Positions 24,847 through 34,429 are shown, numbered from the stretch's first letter. The stretch is 41,225 bases of DNA from Deltaproteobacteria bacterium (GCA_021811385.1 JAJZPC010000016.1:1-41225); one strand, 5' to 3'. Notes: a model not told the origin generated them from the sequence alone. Made by a program: numbers and translations.

Positions 24847-25929
24847 TCACGCGTCGGTAAAATCCGTGGGCGGTTTTTTGAGGAACTGGACAAACTTGCT
24901 CTTGTCAATGCAGTTTACGTAGGCGTCATCCCCGGAGATCCAGCCTTTCTTGATCAGGTCCATGATCGCGTCATCCAGGGTCTGCATGCCGAATTTCTTC
25001 CCGGTCTGCATGGCGGAGGGGATCTGGTAGGTCTTGCCTTCCCGGATCAGGTTCCGCACCGCCGGGGTGCAGATCAGGATCTCCAGCGCGGCGCAGCGCC
25101 CTTTGACATCCACCCGCTTGAACAGGGTTTGGGAAACCACGGCCTTCAGGGCATCCGCCAGGGTGGAACGGACCTGGGCCTGCTGGTTGGACGGGAAAAT
25201 TTCGATGATCCTGTCCACGGTTTTGTTGGCGTTCAGGGTATGCAGGGTGCCGAAAACCAGATGGCCGGTCATGGCCGCTTCCATGGCCAGGGCAATGGTT
25301 TCCAGGTCGCGCATTTCGCCGACCATGATGATGTCCGGATCTTCACGGAGCGCGCCGCGCAGGGCGGCGGAGAAGGATTGGGTATGCAGCCCCACCTCCC
25401 GGTGGTTGACGATGCAGTTCTGGCTCTTGTGCACGAACTCGATGGGGTCTTCGATGGTCAGAATATGGTCTTTGCGCAGCTTGTTGGCCTGATCGACAAT
25501 GGCCGCCAGGGTGGTGGATTTACCGCTGCCCGTGGGGCCGGTGACCAGAACCATCCCCTTGGGCAGGGTGGCGAGCTGGGCGACAACCTGGGGCAGCCCC
25601 AGCTGGTCGCAACCCAGGATATTGCTGGGAATCTCGCGGAATACCGCGCCGATCCCGTATTTCTGCATGAAAAGGTTGCCGCGGTAGCGGGCAAGCCCGG
25701 GAATTTCGTAGCCGAAATCCACATCCCCGGTCTCCTCGAAAACCTTTACCTTTTCCTCGGAAACAATCTCATAGAGCATGGCCTTGAGCTCATCGTTGCC
25801 AAGAACCTTGTACTTGACCCGTTCCATCTCGCCGCGAATACGAAGGATCGGCTGCTGACCGGAAACCATATGCAGATCCGAGGCGCCCTGTTCGTTCATC
25901 AGTTTAAAAAAAGCATCGATCTGAGCCAT
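24847..25929 (-). CDS. pilT: Type IV pilus retraction ATPase PilT
   Basis: Hexameric ATPase that depolymerises type IV pili for twitching motility and DNA uptake. The 360-residue protein begins MAQIDAFFKLMNEQGASDLHM. It has Walker A GPTGSGKSTT, the Asp box (TIEDPIEFVH), Walker B (REDPDIIMVGEMRD), the His box (TGHLVFGTLHT) and the PilT-type PAVRNLIREGK motif near the C-terminus. The ATG at 25929 has an AGGAG site. The C-terminal tail adds IDKSKFVQFLKK. A PilU identity is less likely given the AIRNLIRE-like motif but not excluded. Confidence 0.94.
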   Translation of the reverse strand: MAQIDAFFKLMNEQGASDLHMVSGQQPILRIRGEMERVKYKVLGNDELKAMLYEIVSEEKVKVFEETGDVDFGYEIPGLARYRGNLFMQKYGIGAVFREIPSNILGCDQLGLPQVVAQLATLPKGMVLVTGPTGSGKSTTLAAIVDQANKLRKDHILTIEDPIEFVHKSQNCIVNHREVGLHTQSFSAALRGALREDPDIIMVGEMRDLETIALAMEAAMTGHLVFGTLHTLNANKTVDRIIEIFPSNQQAQVRSTLADALKAVVSQTLFKRVDVKGRCAALEILICTPAVRNLIREGKTYQIPSAMQTGKKFGMQTLDDAIMDLIKKGWISGDDAYVNCIDKSKFVQFLKKPPTDFTDA

Positions 25930-26003
25930 GAAAAAAACTCCTGTAATCGGCAGGTTGAAGGTCTCGGGGAGATAGGCGCGCAATGATGCGGCTCATCCAT
26001 ACA

Positions 26004-26024
26004 GCATTAATGCACCAGTAATGC
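26004..26024. repeat. Inverted repeat between pilT and PHP gene
   Basis: GCATTA - 9 nt - TAATGC in the divergent promoter region; the left half extends to the palindrome GCATTAATGC. Possible operator; no regulator assigned. Confidence 0.4.
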
Positions 26025-26096
26025 TAGTATATAGATTCGAACAAAATTACTCCACGCAAAAAATCAAGCACACGGGCAAAAAAGCACCCCTGAAAA

Positions 26097-27005
26097 ATGA
26101 CGCCGTACATCGATCTGCATACCCACTCAACCTGCTCGGACGGGCTGCTCTCCCCGGCCGCCCTGCTGGCCCTTGCCGCCCGCCGGGGGCTTGCGGCCAT
26201 CGCCCTTACCGACCACGACACCGTCGCCGGGCTTCCCGAGGCCCTTGCCCACGGCGCACTCACCGGGGTTGAGGTTATCACGGGGATAGAGATCAGCAGC
26301 GCCCTCGATGGGGTTTCCCTCCATATTCTCGGCTACGGCATCGACCACGGGAACCCGGGTTTCCTCGCCTTTCTGGATAGACTGCAACAGGCCAGACATG
26401 ACCGCAACCAGGGGATACTGGAACGCCTCCAAACCCTCGGCATCTCCATAACCGGCGAGGAGTTGACCCGGATTGCCGGAGACCAGATAGGCCGGCCCCA
26501 CTTCGCCCGGCTGCTTACCCAAAAAGGAAGGGCCAAAAACACCCAGGATGCCTTCAGCCGCTACCTCAAACGGGGCTGCCCTGCCTTTGTCGAACACGCC
26601 AAGCCCCAGGCGGACGAAGTAATCAGGAAAATCACCGGGGCCAACGGCCTGGCGGTACTCGCCCATCCGATTTACTCTGATCCGACCCTTGAAAAAATTC
26701 CCGCCCTTGTCGCCCAGCTCAAGGATTACGGGCTGGCCGGGCTTGAGGCCATCTACCCCACCCACTCCAAGAAAGCCTGCCGTTTCCTGCACGCCCTTGC
26801 CACGCGACACGATTTGCTCATCAGCGGCGGCACGGACTACCATGGGGACAAGCGTTCGATCACCCCCCTGGGCGGCAACGCCAAAACCATCCGCGTCCCT
26901 CTCCGGATCCTGCAGGAGATCAAGCACCGGCTGGCCATCAATGCCGTACAGGCAGACACCAGCAAGACCTCTTGCAACAATGGCCCAACGGAGTGCCGGG
27001 GGTAA
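26097..27005 (+). CDS. PHP domain phosphoesterase (RNase AM / YciV type)
   Basis: A 302-residue metal-dependent phosphoesterase. PHP motifs: DLHTHSTCSDG (6-16), LTDHDTVAG, GIEIS, GRPHFARLL, VLAHPIYSD and GGTDYHGD near 258. The family includes YciV/TrpH, shown to act as a 5'-3' exonuclease on short RNA and on 3',5'-nucleotide bisphosphates. It has an insert between the first and second PHP parts as in those proteins. Alternative: another PHP-type phosphatase. The start ATG lacks a strong ribosome site. It is divergent from pilT. Confidence 0.87.
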   Translation: MTPYIDLHTHSTCSDGLLSPAALLALAARRGLAAIALTDHDTVAGLPEALAHGALTGVEVITGIEISSALDGVSLHILGYGIDHGNPGFLAFLDRLQQARHDRNQGILERLQTLGISITGEELTRIAGDQIGRPHFARLLTQKGRAKNTQDAFSRYLKRGCPAFVEHAKPQADEVIRKITGANGLAVLAHPIYSDPTLEKIPALVAQLKDYGLAGLEAIYPTHSKKACRFLHALATRHDLLISGGTDYHGDKRSITPLGGNAKTIRVPLRILQEIKHRLAINAVQADTSKTSCNNGPTECRG

Positions 27006-27139
27006 CAAGCACCCGGATTCCCTGCCGAAATTTATTTTTCACGCCCGGCCTCTCTTTTTTTTTGCGAAAAATCCCGGTTTCTTGCGGCAATGCCTACGAA
27101 AAATAAAAAGCCATGTCCATTCGTATGCAAAAAGCGGGA

Positions 27140-27168
27140 TTGACTTCCTGACCAGCCGACAGTACTAC
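27140..27168 (+). promoter_or_regulatory. Weak candidate promoter of the nucleotidyltransferase gene
   Basis: TTGACT (27140-27145) and TACTAC (27163-27168), 17-nt spacer. The -35 is good (5 of 6), the -10 poor (3 of 6). Confidence 0.3.
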
Positions 27169-27261
27169 AGATACGTTCCCTGTCGCTGGCCGGGGCATGT
27201 GATCAAGACAAGAAAATTCGCATCTTAACAACGCGGATAACGGACAAAGACGGGAAATCCC

Positions 27262-28023
27262 ATGACGGGCGACGAATACATCCTCTCGATCCTCAAGAAA
27301 TACGAAGTCCCACGCGGGCCGGAATCTCCGGCGGAACAGGCAGCGGGCCGCATCGCCCCCAAGATACAACGCTGGGCAGGAGGATGGCTTGCCTCCCTGT
27401 CGCCTTCCGGTTCCTATGCAAAGCAAACCGGTGTGCACGGCGTAACCGACATGGATCTCTTCATCTCCCTAAAACCGGAGATGCCGGGAAGTGTAAAAAA
27501 AATCTACGACGAGCTGTTTACCCTGGCTGCCTTGCATGGCTGGAATCCCCGCCGTCAAAATGTTTCCATCGGCGTGTCCATCCATGGCGTGAACCTCGAC
27601 TTGATTCCAGGCCGGGGACAAGCAGGCTATGAAAACTCCCATGACCTGTACTGGCTCAAGTCCGATTCCCTGCGACAAACCGACGTGAATCTCCATGTGG
27701 ATACCGTCGTGAAATCACATCGCCTCCATGAAATCCAGGCCATCAAAATTTGGCGGCACATACATCAGCTTGAGTGGCCGTCGCTGTATCTTGATTTTTT
27801 TGTCATCAACGCCCTGACAGGAAGAGACACCGACTCCTTGGCGCACAATGTCCTGCATGTCCTTGATTCGATAGGGGAAGCCTTTGAAACGACCTGCATA
27901 GTCGACCCGGCCAACCCCGACAATGTCCTTTCAGACGACCTCACCGCGGAAGAGAAAAAAAACATCGCTGACCAGGCAAAAAAATCAGCGGCCGAGCAGC
28001 ATTGGGAGGATATCATCTGGTAA
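27262..28023 (+). CDS. Stand-alone OAS/CD-NTase-like nucleotidyltransferase
   Basis: A 253-residue Pol-beta-superfamily nucleotidyltransferase. The active-site GS motif is at 50-51 (SGSYAKQTG), the paired acidic residues are D63 and D65 (TDMDLFI), and the third is D113 (VNLDLIPGR). A following helical part includes AIKIWRH and LYLDFFVINAL. This order resembles class I CCA-adding enzymes, OAS1 and CD-NTases of anti-phage CBASS systems. All three catalytic acids are present, so it should be active. No effector, ubiquitin-like or HORMA genes are adjacent, so a CBASS assignment is not supported; a stand-alone RNA or nucleotide modifying role is equally possible. A GGGAAA ribosome site precedes the ATG. 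Confidence 0.75.
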   Translation: MTGDEYILSILKKYEVPRGPESPAEQAAGRIAPKIQRWAGGWLASLSPSGSYAKQTGVHGVTDMDLFISLKPEMPGSVKKIYDELFTLAALHGWNPRRQNVSIGVSIHGVNLDLIPGRGQAGYENSHDLYWLKSDSLRQTDVNLHVDTVVKSHRLHEIQAIKIWRHIHQLEWPSLYLDFFVINALTGRDTDSLAHNVLHVLDSIGEAFETTCIVDPANPDNVLSDDLTAEEKKNIADQAKKSAAEQHWEDIIW

Positions 28024-28095
28024 ATCCCCCAGCCGTTCCCGGCGAAAACCTGCCATTCCGATCTGTCCCCTTCCGTCAACGCCATTCCTTTTTGC

Positions 28096-28125
28096 TTGAT
28101 CCGTTTTCCCAAATGGTCCTATGAT
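28096..28125 (+). promoter_or_regulatory. Candidate promoter of the CheY-CheA-NtrC cluster
   Basis: TTGATC (28096-28101) and TATGAT (28120-28125), 18-nt spacer, about 150 nt before the first gene; a long inverted repeat lies just downstream. Confidence 0.45.
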
Positions 28126-28130
28126 ATCCA

Positions 28131-28196
28131 TATCGTTTGCCCATTTTTTCTAACAAACCATTATCTCTTCTTCAGAAATATTTCCAGCAAACGATA
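28131..28196 (+). repeat. Leader inverted repeat upstream of the CheY-like gene
   Basis: Perfect 10-bp arms TATCGTTTGC (28131-28140) and GCAAACGATA (28187-28196) separated by 46 nt. It lies directly after the candidate promoter, in the predicted 5' untranslated region; it could fold in RNA or bind a protein. Confidence 0.5.
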
Positions 28197-28276
28197 CGAG
28201 GGAGGAGACCGCACCGGCCGCCTCCTGTTTAGGCAGCTTTCCCTTGGAAATACATCCCGTTAAGGACACGCACCGC

Positions 28277-28699
28277 ATGGCCAGAAAATACAAACTCCTC
28301 ATCGTCGATGACTCAACCAGCATCCTGAAGGCCCTGGCAAGAACCTTTGCCGACACGCCCTATGAGGTTACGACCTGCAACGACCCCGTCAAATCCTACG
28401 AAATGATCGAAGACGAACATTTCGACATCGTTATCAGCGACATCATGATGCCGGAACTGGACGGGCTTTCCCTGTTGCGCAAGATCAAGAACTACAACGG
28501 CACCATCCAGGTGATCATGATCACCGGCTACATTACGATCAACAACACCCTCAACGCCTTTCGCTACGGAGCAAACGACATCTTCTTCAAGCCGTTCAAG
28601 GACATGCGGGACCTCATTGACGCCGTGGATGCAGCCGCTAGAAAACTGAACCGCATCAACGAGATTCTCAAAGTGCTGGCCAGCGAAAAAGGAAACTGA
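28277..28699 (+). CDS. CheY-like single-domain response regulator
   Basis: A 140-residue protein consisting of a receiver domain (KLLIVDDSTSILKALAR, phosphoacceptor Asp in IVISDIMMPELDG, MITGYI, and the conserved Lys in FFKPFKD) with a short helical tail. The ATG at 28277 is preferred to a TTG 33 nt upstream. It has no output domain, so it acts by protein contact. It is separated by one base from the CheA-like gene, so they are co-transcribed and probably partners. Confidence 0.9.
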   Translation: MARKYKLLIVDDSTSILKALARTFADTPYEVTTCNDPVKSYEMIEDEHFDIVISDIMMPELDGLSLLRKIKNYNGTIQVIMITGYITINNTLNAFRYGANDIFFKPFKDMRDLIDAVDAAARKLNRINEILKVLASEKGN

Positions 28700-28700
28700 C

Positions 28701-30992
28701 ATGCCGTACGACGTTGATCTTGACGCACTCCAAGGCTTTATCGATGAATCCAACGATTCACTCCAGGGAATCGAGGCGGACTTCATCGCCCTGGAAGAAG
28801 ATCCCGGCAATGCCGAGATCATCAACAGGATCTTCCGCCCGGTGCACAGCCTCAAGGGCAATTCCGGCTTCTTCGGCCTGACCAATATCAACAAGTTCTC
28901 CCACCGCCTGGAAAATCTCCTGGATGCCTGCCGCAAGGGAGAGGTTCTGATCAACAAAAAGATCATCGATACCCTGCTCAAGGGGATCGAATACCTGCAA
29001 GCCATGCTCGACCGGGCCCAGAAAAACCCGGCCGAAGTGGCCTTTCTCCCGGAGGAAAAAAGTTTTCTCACCCAGGTTGAGGCGATTCAGCCCATTGCGG
29101 CAACCGGCTCCATCCAGAGTGTCATCACCCTGGAACACCTCCTCCATGAGTTCCTGGATCTTGGCCACAACATCCACGCCCACCCTCTGATCCCGGGGTT
29201 GCTGAATCAAATCGAGAAAGCCAACATCGACCTTCAGTCGATTATTGCCGCACAACAGCAAAAAGGACCGAGCAGCGCCTTTTCCCCGGACAACCAATAT
29301 TTCCTGGGCGACAAGGATTTCACCGGCCAGCTGGCCCAGTTCGGGCTGATCCTCGAACTTCTCGAAGGCAAAAAACCCGTGGGCAAGGAGCTCCTGCTCA
29401 CCTTTGCCGATGCCCTTGCCCAGGTGAGCGAAGCCCTGAAAGGCAACAGCGCCATTAGCGGAGAGCTTGACGAGCTCTGTGCCATGCGAAACTTCCTTGA
29501 CGACGCCCTGATGGTGGCCAGCGACGAATACAACACCCTCTGCCGCAACCTGCTCAACTCGGTGATCGGCTGCTTCGAGGCCAAGGCCAAGCCCGGCTCC
29601 ACCCGGCTGGGCGAGATTCTGGTGGAGCAGCAGCTTGTCAGCGAAGCGCAGATCTCCGCAGCCTTGGGCCGGCAAAAGAAGATCGGAGAACTGCTCATCG
29701 AGCAGGGGGTCATTCAGGAAGATGACCTGAAAAAGGCGCTGGCAATCCAGGACAAACGGGCTTTGGATGCCCACATCAAGGAAACAAAAACCTCCGAGCA
29801 GACAAAAACCATCCGCATCGATCAGGCGCGGCTCGACAACTTCGCCAATTCCGTGGGCGGGCTCTACATCAGCCTCGATTCCCTCAATTTTCTCAAGAAA
29901 CAGCTCGAAACAAAGCTGGCGGATTTCGGACTCGTGACCAGATTCGACGGCATCATCAATGCGCTTGACGAACAGCTTGAAAAACTGCACGCCAATATCA
30001 TGAGCATCCGCAGGGTGCCGGTCAAATCCCTGTTCCAGCGATTCCCCAAGGTGGTCCGCCAGCTGTCCACCTCGCTCTGCAAGGAGGTGCACTTCACCAT
30101 CACCGGTGAGGAGACCGTCATCGACAAGGATCTCCTGGAAAAGATCGAAAACCCACTGGTCCACATCCTGCGCAATTCCCTGGACCACGGCCTCGAAACG
30201 CCGGAGGGGAGAAAAAAATCCGGCAAGCCGGAGCAGGGCTCCCTCCGGCTGCACGCGCGCGCCGACGAGAACAATGTCTACATTGTTATAGAGGACGACG
30301 GCCTGGGCATCGATCCGCGAAAAATGAAGGAAGTCGCCCTGAACAAGGGATTCATGACCTCCGAAGAGTTGGAACGGCTGAGCGACAGGGAGCTGATAAA
30401 CCTTGTTTTCAAGCCGGGGTTCAGCTCGGCCGAGAAGGTCAGCGAGGTCTCGGGCCGCGGGGTGGGCATGGACGTGGTTCTGTCCGGGCTCAGGGAATGC
30501 AACGGCTCCATCCAGCTCGATTCCACCATCGGCAAGGGCACCACCGTTTCCCTCACCGTGCCGCTCACCAAAACCCTGGTCACCAAGGATGCCATGCTCG
30601 CCGAATCGGGCAAGGAGACCTATGCCATCCCCTCCGACGAGATCACCACGGTCATCGAAACGGAAAACATCATCCCGCTTCTTGCGGAAAACAACTGCAT
30701 CGCATATGATGGCGCAATCCTGCGGCTGGTAGAACTCAACACCTTCTTTTACCCGGAAGCCTCCTCCACCCTGGCTGACCCGAGCAGTAAAGTTGTTGTG
30801 GTCTGCAAGCCCCACGGGATCGGCATCCTGGTTGACCGGATCCTGTCGCATCAGAAGATCGTGGCCAAGGAATTCGGCGACGGATACAAGAAACTCCAGA
30901 AAATCAACGGGATCTGCGGCTACACCATCATGGGCAACGACGATATCATCCTGATTGCCGATATCAAGGAAATCGCCGAGCATGCCGCATAG
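28701..30992 (+). CDS. CheA-like histidine kinase with internal MshEN-like module
   Basis: A 763-residue chemotaxis-type kinase. The HPt (P1) domain has phosphoacceptor H49 (HSLKGNSGFFG). A helical region of unknown type covers about 105-300. A tandem motif at 302-350 resembles MshEN (GspE N-terminal) domains. P3-like dimerisation (about 365-460) is followed by the HATPase (P4) with N box near 486 (NPLVHILRNSLDHG), DDGLGID near 532 and GRGVGMDVV near 585. A CheW-like (P5) domain follows, about 640-763. No P2 domain is evident. No MCP, CheW, CheR or CheB genes are adjacent; a CheY-like gene precedes and an NtrC-type gene follows, suggesting a dedicated pathway rather than core flagellar chemotaxis. 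Confidence 0.9.
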   Translation: MPYDVDLDALQGFIDESNDSLQGIEADFIALEEDPGNAEIINRIFRPVHSLKGNSGFFGLTNINKFSHRLENLLDACRKGEVLINKKIIDTLLKGIEYLQAMLDRAQKNPAEVAFLPEEKSFLTQVEAIQPIAATGSIQSVITLEHLLHEFLDLGHNIHAHPLIPGLLNQIEKANIDLQSIIAAQQQKGPSSAFSPDNQYFLGDKDFTGQLAQFGLILELLEGKKPVGKELLLTFADALAQVSEALKGNSAISGELDELCAMRNFLDDALMVASDEYNTLCRNLLNSVIGCFEAKAKPGSTRLGEILVEQQLVSEAQISAALGRQKKIGELLIEQGVIQEDDLKKALAIQDKRALDAHIKETKTSEQTKTIRIDQARLDNFANSVGGLYISLDSLNFLKKQLETKLADFGLVTRFDGIINALDEQLEKLHANIMSIRRVPVKSLFQRFPKVVRQLSTSLCKEVHFTITGEETVIDKDLLEKIENPLVHILRNSLDHGLETPEGRKKSGKPEQGSLRLHARADENNVYIVIEDDGLGIDPRKMKEVALNKGFMTSEELERLSDRELINLVFKPGFSSAEKVSEVSGRGVGMDVVLSGLRECNGSIQLDSTIGKGTTVSLTVPLTKTLVTKDAMLAESGKETYAIPSDEITTVIETENIIPLLAENNCIAYDGAILRLVELNTFFYPEASSTLADPSSKVVVVCKPHGIGILVDRILSHQKIVAKEFGDGYKKLQKINGICGYTIMGNDDIILIADIKEIAEHAA
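29604..29750 (+). other. Tandem MshEN-like motif inside the CheA-like kinase
   Basis: Two 24-residue units at residues 302-325 and 327-350. Unit 1 begins RLGEILVEQ and ends AALGRQ; unit 2 begins KIGELLIEQG and ends KALAIQ. Both follow the RLGxxLVxxG...L..AL..Q pattern that binds c-di-GMP in MshE-type ATPases. Differences: Lys replaces the second Arg, Gln replaces the Gly in unit 1, and the spacer is one residue rather than about five, so binding must be tested. Confidence 0.65.
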
Positions 30993-31054
30993 CATGCCGC
31001 TTCCGCCCCGGCCCGTTTCCCAAAGAAATCTTACCGCTGCAAGGCTGCCTCCAC

Positions 31055-32440
<1,386 letters not shown>

Positions 32441-32559
32441 CGGAGCTGTTTGGGGATTTAGACTGACGGCTGAAGACCGAAGCATACCCGAAAACCTTCC
32501 GCCTTCGGCCTATCCACCTGAGTAGTTGCAAAATTTCACCCCCACATCAGGTTCACGCC

Positions 32560-32742
32560 ATGAGCTTTTCCTGCAAAAACTACGATTACAACGATGACAA
32601 ATGCCTCATGCTCAAGCAGGATTGCATTCCCGGCCGTCCGGGGTGCGTGCTTGAGGGGAGAATAGCCCTGAGCGAAGCGCTCATGGACCGGATCAAGGCG
32701 CTGGAGCAGAAAAAACCCTCCGGCAGGACAGAAAAGAAATAA
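32560..32742 (+). CDS. Small four-cysteine protein
   Basis: A 60-residue protein, MSFSCKNYDYNDDKC... with cysteines at 5, 15, 22 and 29 and a Lys-rich C-terminal helix. The cysteine set suggests a zinc or iron-sulfur site. No family name is known to me, but the even spacing and the intact small frame between two real genes support it. It stands 8 bp before the next small zinc-finger-like gene. Confidence 0.65.
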   Translation: MSFSCKNYDYNDDKCLMLKQDCIPGRPGCVLEGRIALSEALMDRIKALEQKKPSGRTEKK

Positions 32743-32750
32743 CCCGCCCC

Positions 32751-33014
32751 ATGGCGCAACCTGAACGGTTTCTTGGCGGTTGCCGAAACATACCCTTCCC
32801 ACCCGTGCCTTCCATGAAAAAAATCTGTGATTACTGTGGCGGTTCCGGCCAGATACAATTCTTCGCCGGGGTGAGCAGATTCTTCCTCTCCTGCGAGGAA
32901 TGCCCTCACTGCGCCGGGATCGGCTACGAACTCCCACCCGATGACACCACCGCCCAGGACAACCAAGACCCTTGCCCCGCGAAAAGATCTTCCTCCCGGA
33001 AGAGGTCCGGGTGA
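32751..33014 (+). CDS. Small protein with paired CxxCxGxG zinc-finger motifs
   Basis: An 87-residue frame with CDYCGGSGQ and CPHCAGIGY, the DnaJ-type CxxCxGxG motif twice, about 23 residues apart. One such pair can hold one zinc ion. The start is uncertain: ATG 32751, or the internal ATG 32814 giving a 66-residue protein beginning MKKICDYC. The C-terminus is Ser/Arg/Lys-rich. It ends 7 bp before the flavoprotein gene start, suggesting co-expression. Confidence 0.6.
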   Translation: MAQPERFLGGCRNIPFPPVPSMKKICDYCGGSGQIQFFAGVSRFFLSCEECPHCAGIGYELPPDDTTAQDNQDPCPAKRSSSRKRSG

Positions 33015-33021
33015 ACCCGCC

Positions 33022-34254
33022 ATGAGAGAGGAATCCAGGGTGGCGGTGGTCGGCGGCGGCCCCGCCGGACTCATGGCCGCCACCGTGCTCAGCGAGGCAG
33101 GCCTTGCGGTGGATATTTTCGATGCCAAGGGTTCGGCCGGCCGAAAATTCCTGGTTGCCGGTCGCGGCGGTCTGAACCTCACCCATTCGGAGCACGCCGA
33201 ACCCTTTGCCGGCCGCTACGGAAACAACGCCGAAACCTTCAAAAAGCTCCTGGCCGGTTTTTCCCCGGACGACCTGCGCGCCTGGCTGCGTGGCCTTGGG
33301 GTGGAAACCTTTGTCGGCACCAGCGGCCGGGTCTTTCCCAAGGAGGCCACCGCCGCCGGGATTCTAAAAATCTGGCTCGATGGTCTGGGCAGGCGCGGGG
33401 TCGAATTCCACTACCGCCATCGCTGGCAGGGGTTTTCCGAAAAAGGCGCCCCGCTTTTTCTTACCGAAGACGGCGAGCTCCTCGAATTTCCGGCCCGGGC
33501 CGTGCTTCTTGCCCTGGGCGGAGCAAGCTGGCCCCAAACCGGTTCCGATGGAAGCTGGACCCCGCTTCTCGCTGCCAGAGGCGTCCGGCTTGAACCGTTC
33601 CGGCCGGCAAACTGCGGGGTCGAAGTGGCGTGGTCCGAACATTTCCGCACCCGTTTCAGCGGCCGGCCACTCAAGAATATCTTGCTCCGCTGCTCCGACC
33701 GACAGGCCACCGGCGACGTGATCATCACCGCTCACGGCTTGGAAGGCGGCCCGGTCTATGCCTTGAGCGGCGTAATCCGCGATCGGTTGGAGAAAGAGAG
33801 GCCGGTTGCCGTTCTTCTCGATCTCAAACGCGATCTCCCGCAGGAACGGATTCGCGAAAGACTTGAACATCGCCGCGACAAGGAAAGCCTCGCCAATTTT
33901 CTCCGCAAGACACTACACCTCACCGGGCCGGCCTATTCGCTGCTCCGGGAAATCTGCCCGCCGGAAGATCTGAAAAACCCGGCAACGCTTGCCGGACATC
34001 TCAAGAATCTTTCCCTCCCCGTTATCAATACCAGGCCGCTTGCCGAGGCAATCTCCTCCGCCGGAGGCGTTACCTTTTCGGAGGTGAATGCGGACCTCAT
34101 GCTCCAAAAACTGCCGGGAGTATTCGTGGCCGGGGAAATGCTGGACTGGGAAGCGCCCACCGGGGGCTATCTGTTGCAAGGCGCCTTTACCACCGGGTAT
34201 CAGGCGGCCAGAGGCATGCTCAAATGGCTGGGCCACCCGACCCGCCGACAATAA
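33022..34254 (+). CDS. HI0933-like FAD-dependent oxidoreductase
   Basis: A 410-residue flavoprotein. The N-terminal Rossmann motif VAVVGGGPAGLMAA, then GSAGRKFLVAGRGGLNLTHSE (seen in part as GRKFLVAGRGGLNLTHS) and GRVFPKEATAAG are present. The C-terminal VFVAGEMLDWEAPTGGYLLQ and FTTGYQAARGM fit the HI0933/BaiN-like family, nearest to its PP_4765-type branch (inference). These proteins bind FAD; their substrates are mostly unknown. The ATG at 33022 is chosen because it directly precedes the Rossmann fold; an in-frame ATG lies 81 nt upstream inside the preceding gene. Confidence 0.85.
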   Translation: MREESRVAVVGGGPAGLMAATVLSEAGLAVDIFDAKGSAGRKFLVAGRGGLNLTHSEHAEPFAGRYGNNAETFKKLLAGFSPDDLRAWLRGLGVETFVGTSGRVFPKEATAAGILKIWLDGLGRRGVEFHYRHRWQGFSEKGAPLFLTEDGELLEFPARAVLLALGGASWPQTGSDGSWTPLLAARGVRLEPFRPANCGVEVAWSEHFRTRFSGRPLKNILLRCSDRQATGDVIITAHGLEGGPVYALSGVIRDRLEKERPVAVLLDLKRDLPQERIRERLEHRRDKESLANFLRKTLHLTGPAYSLLREICPPEDLKNPATLAGHLKNLSLPVINTRPLAEAISSAGGVTFSEVNADLMLQKLPGVFVAGEMLDWEAPTGGYLLQGAFTTGYQAARGMLKWLGHPTRRQ

Positions 34255-34269
34255 TCCCCATGCGGTTCC

Positions 34270-34400
34270 GGGCCTGGACAGCTGCCTGGTCGGCGATTTC
34301 TCCGCTTGCAATCAAAACAAATTTATCGGACAATCCATCCTGTTATAATCAGTCGCTGTTGTGGTATAAATAAAGATCGGGCCGGGATACTGTCCAGCCC
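34270..34400. repeat. Inverted repeat flanking the selenoprotein promoter region
   Basis: GGGCCTGGACAG (34270-34281) pairs with CTGTCCAGCCC (34390-34400) with one bulged base; 108 nt lie between, including the TATAAT at 34344-34349. Meaning unknown. Confidence 0.4.
34322..34349 (+). promoter_or_regulatory. Candidate promoter of the selenoprotein gene
   Basis: A perfect TATAAT (34344-34349) with TTTATC 16 nt upstream (34322-34327), about 80 nt before the selenoprotein start. The -35 is weak. Confidence 0.35.
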
Positions 34401-34429
34401 CTAAAAACATTTTTTCACACGGAAACCCC

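Noticed and set aside
27262-28023. CBASS anti-phage operon assignment for the nucleotidyltransferase
   Set aside because: No adjacent effector, HORMA/TRIP13 or ubiquitin-transfer genes; only the catalytic fold is suggestive.
28758-30995. 745-codon open frame on the minus strand opposite the CheA-like gene
   Set aside because: Its translation shows no domains and mirrors the GC-rich codon pattern of the CheA-like gene, which has clear motifs; a frame shadow.
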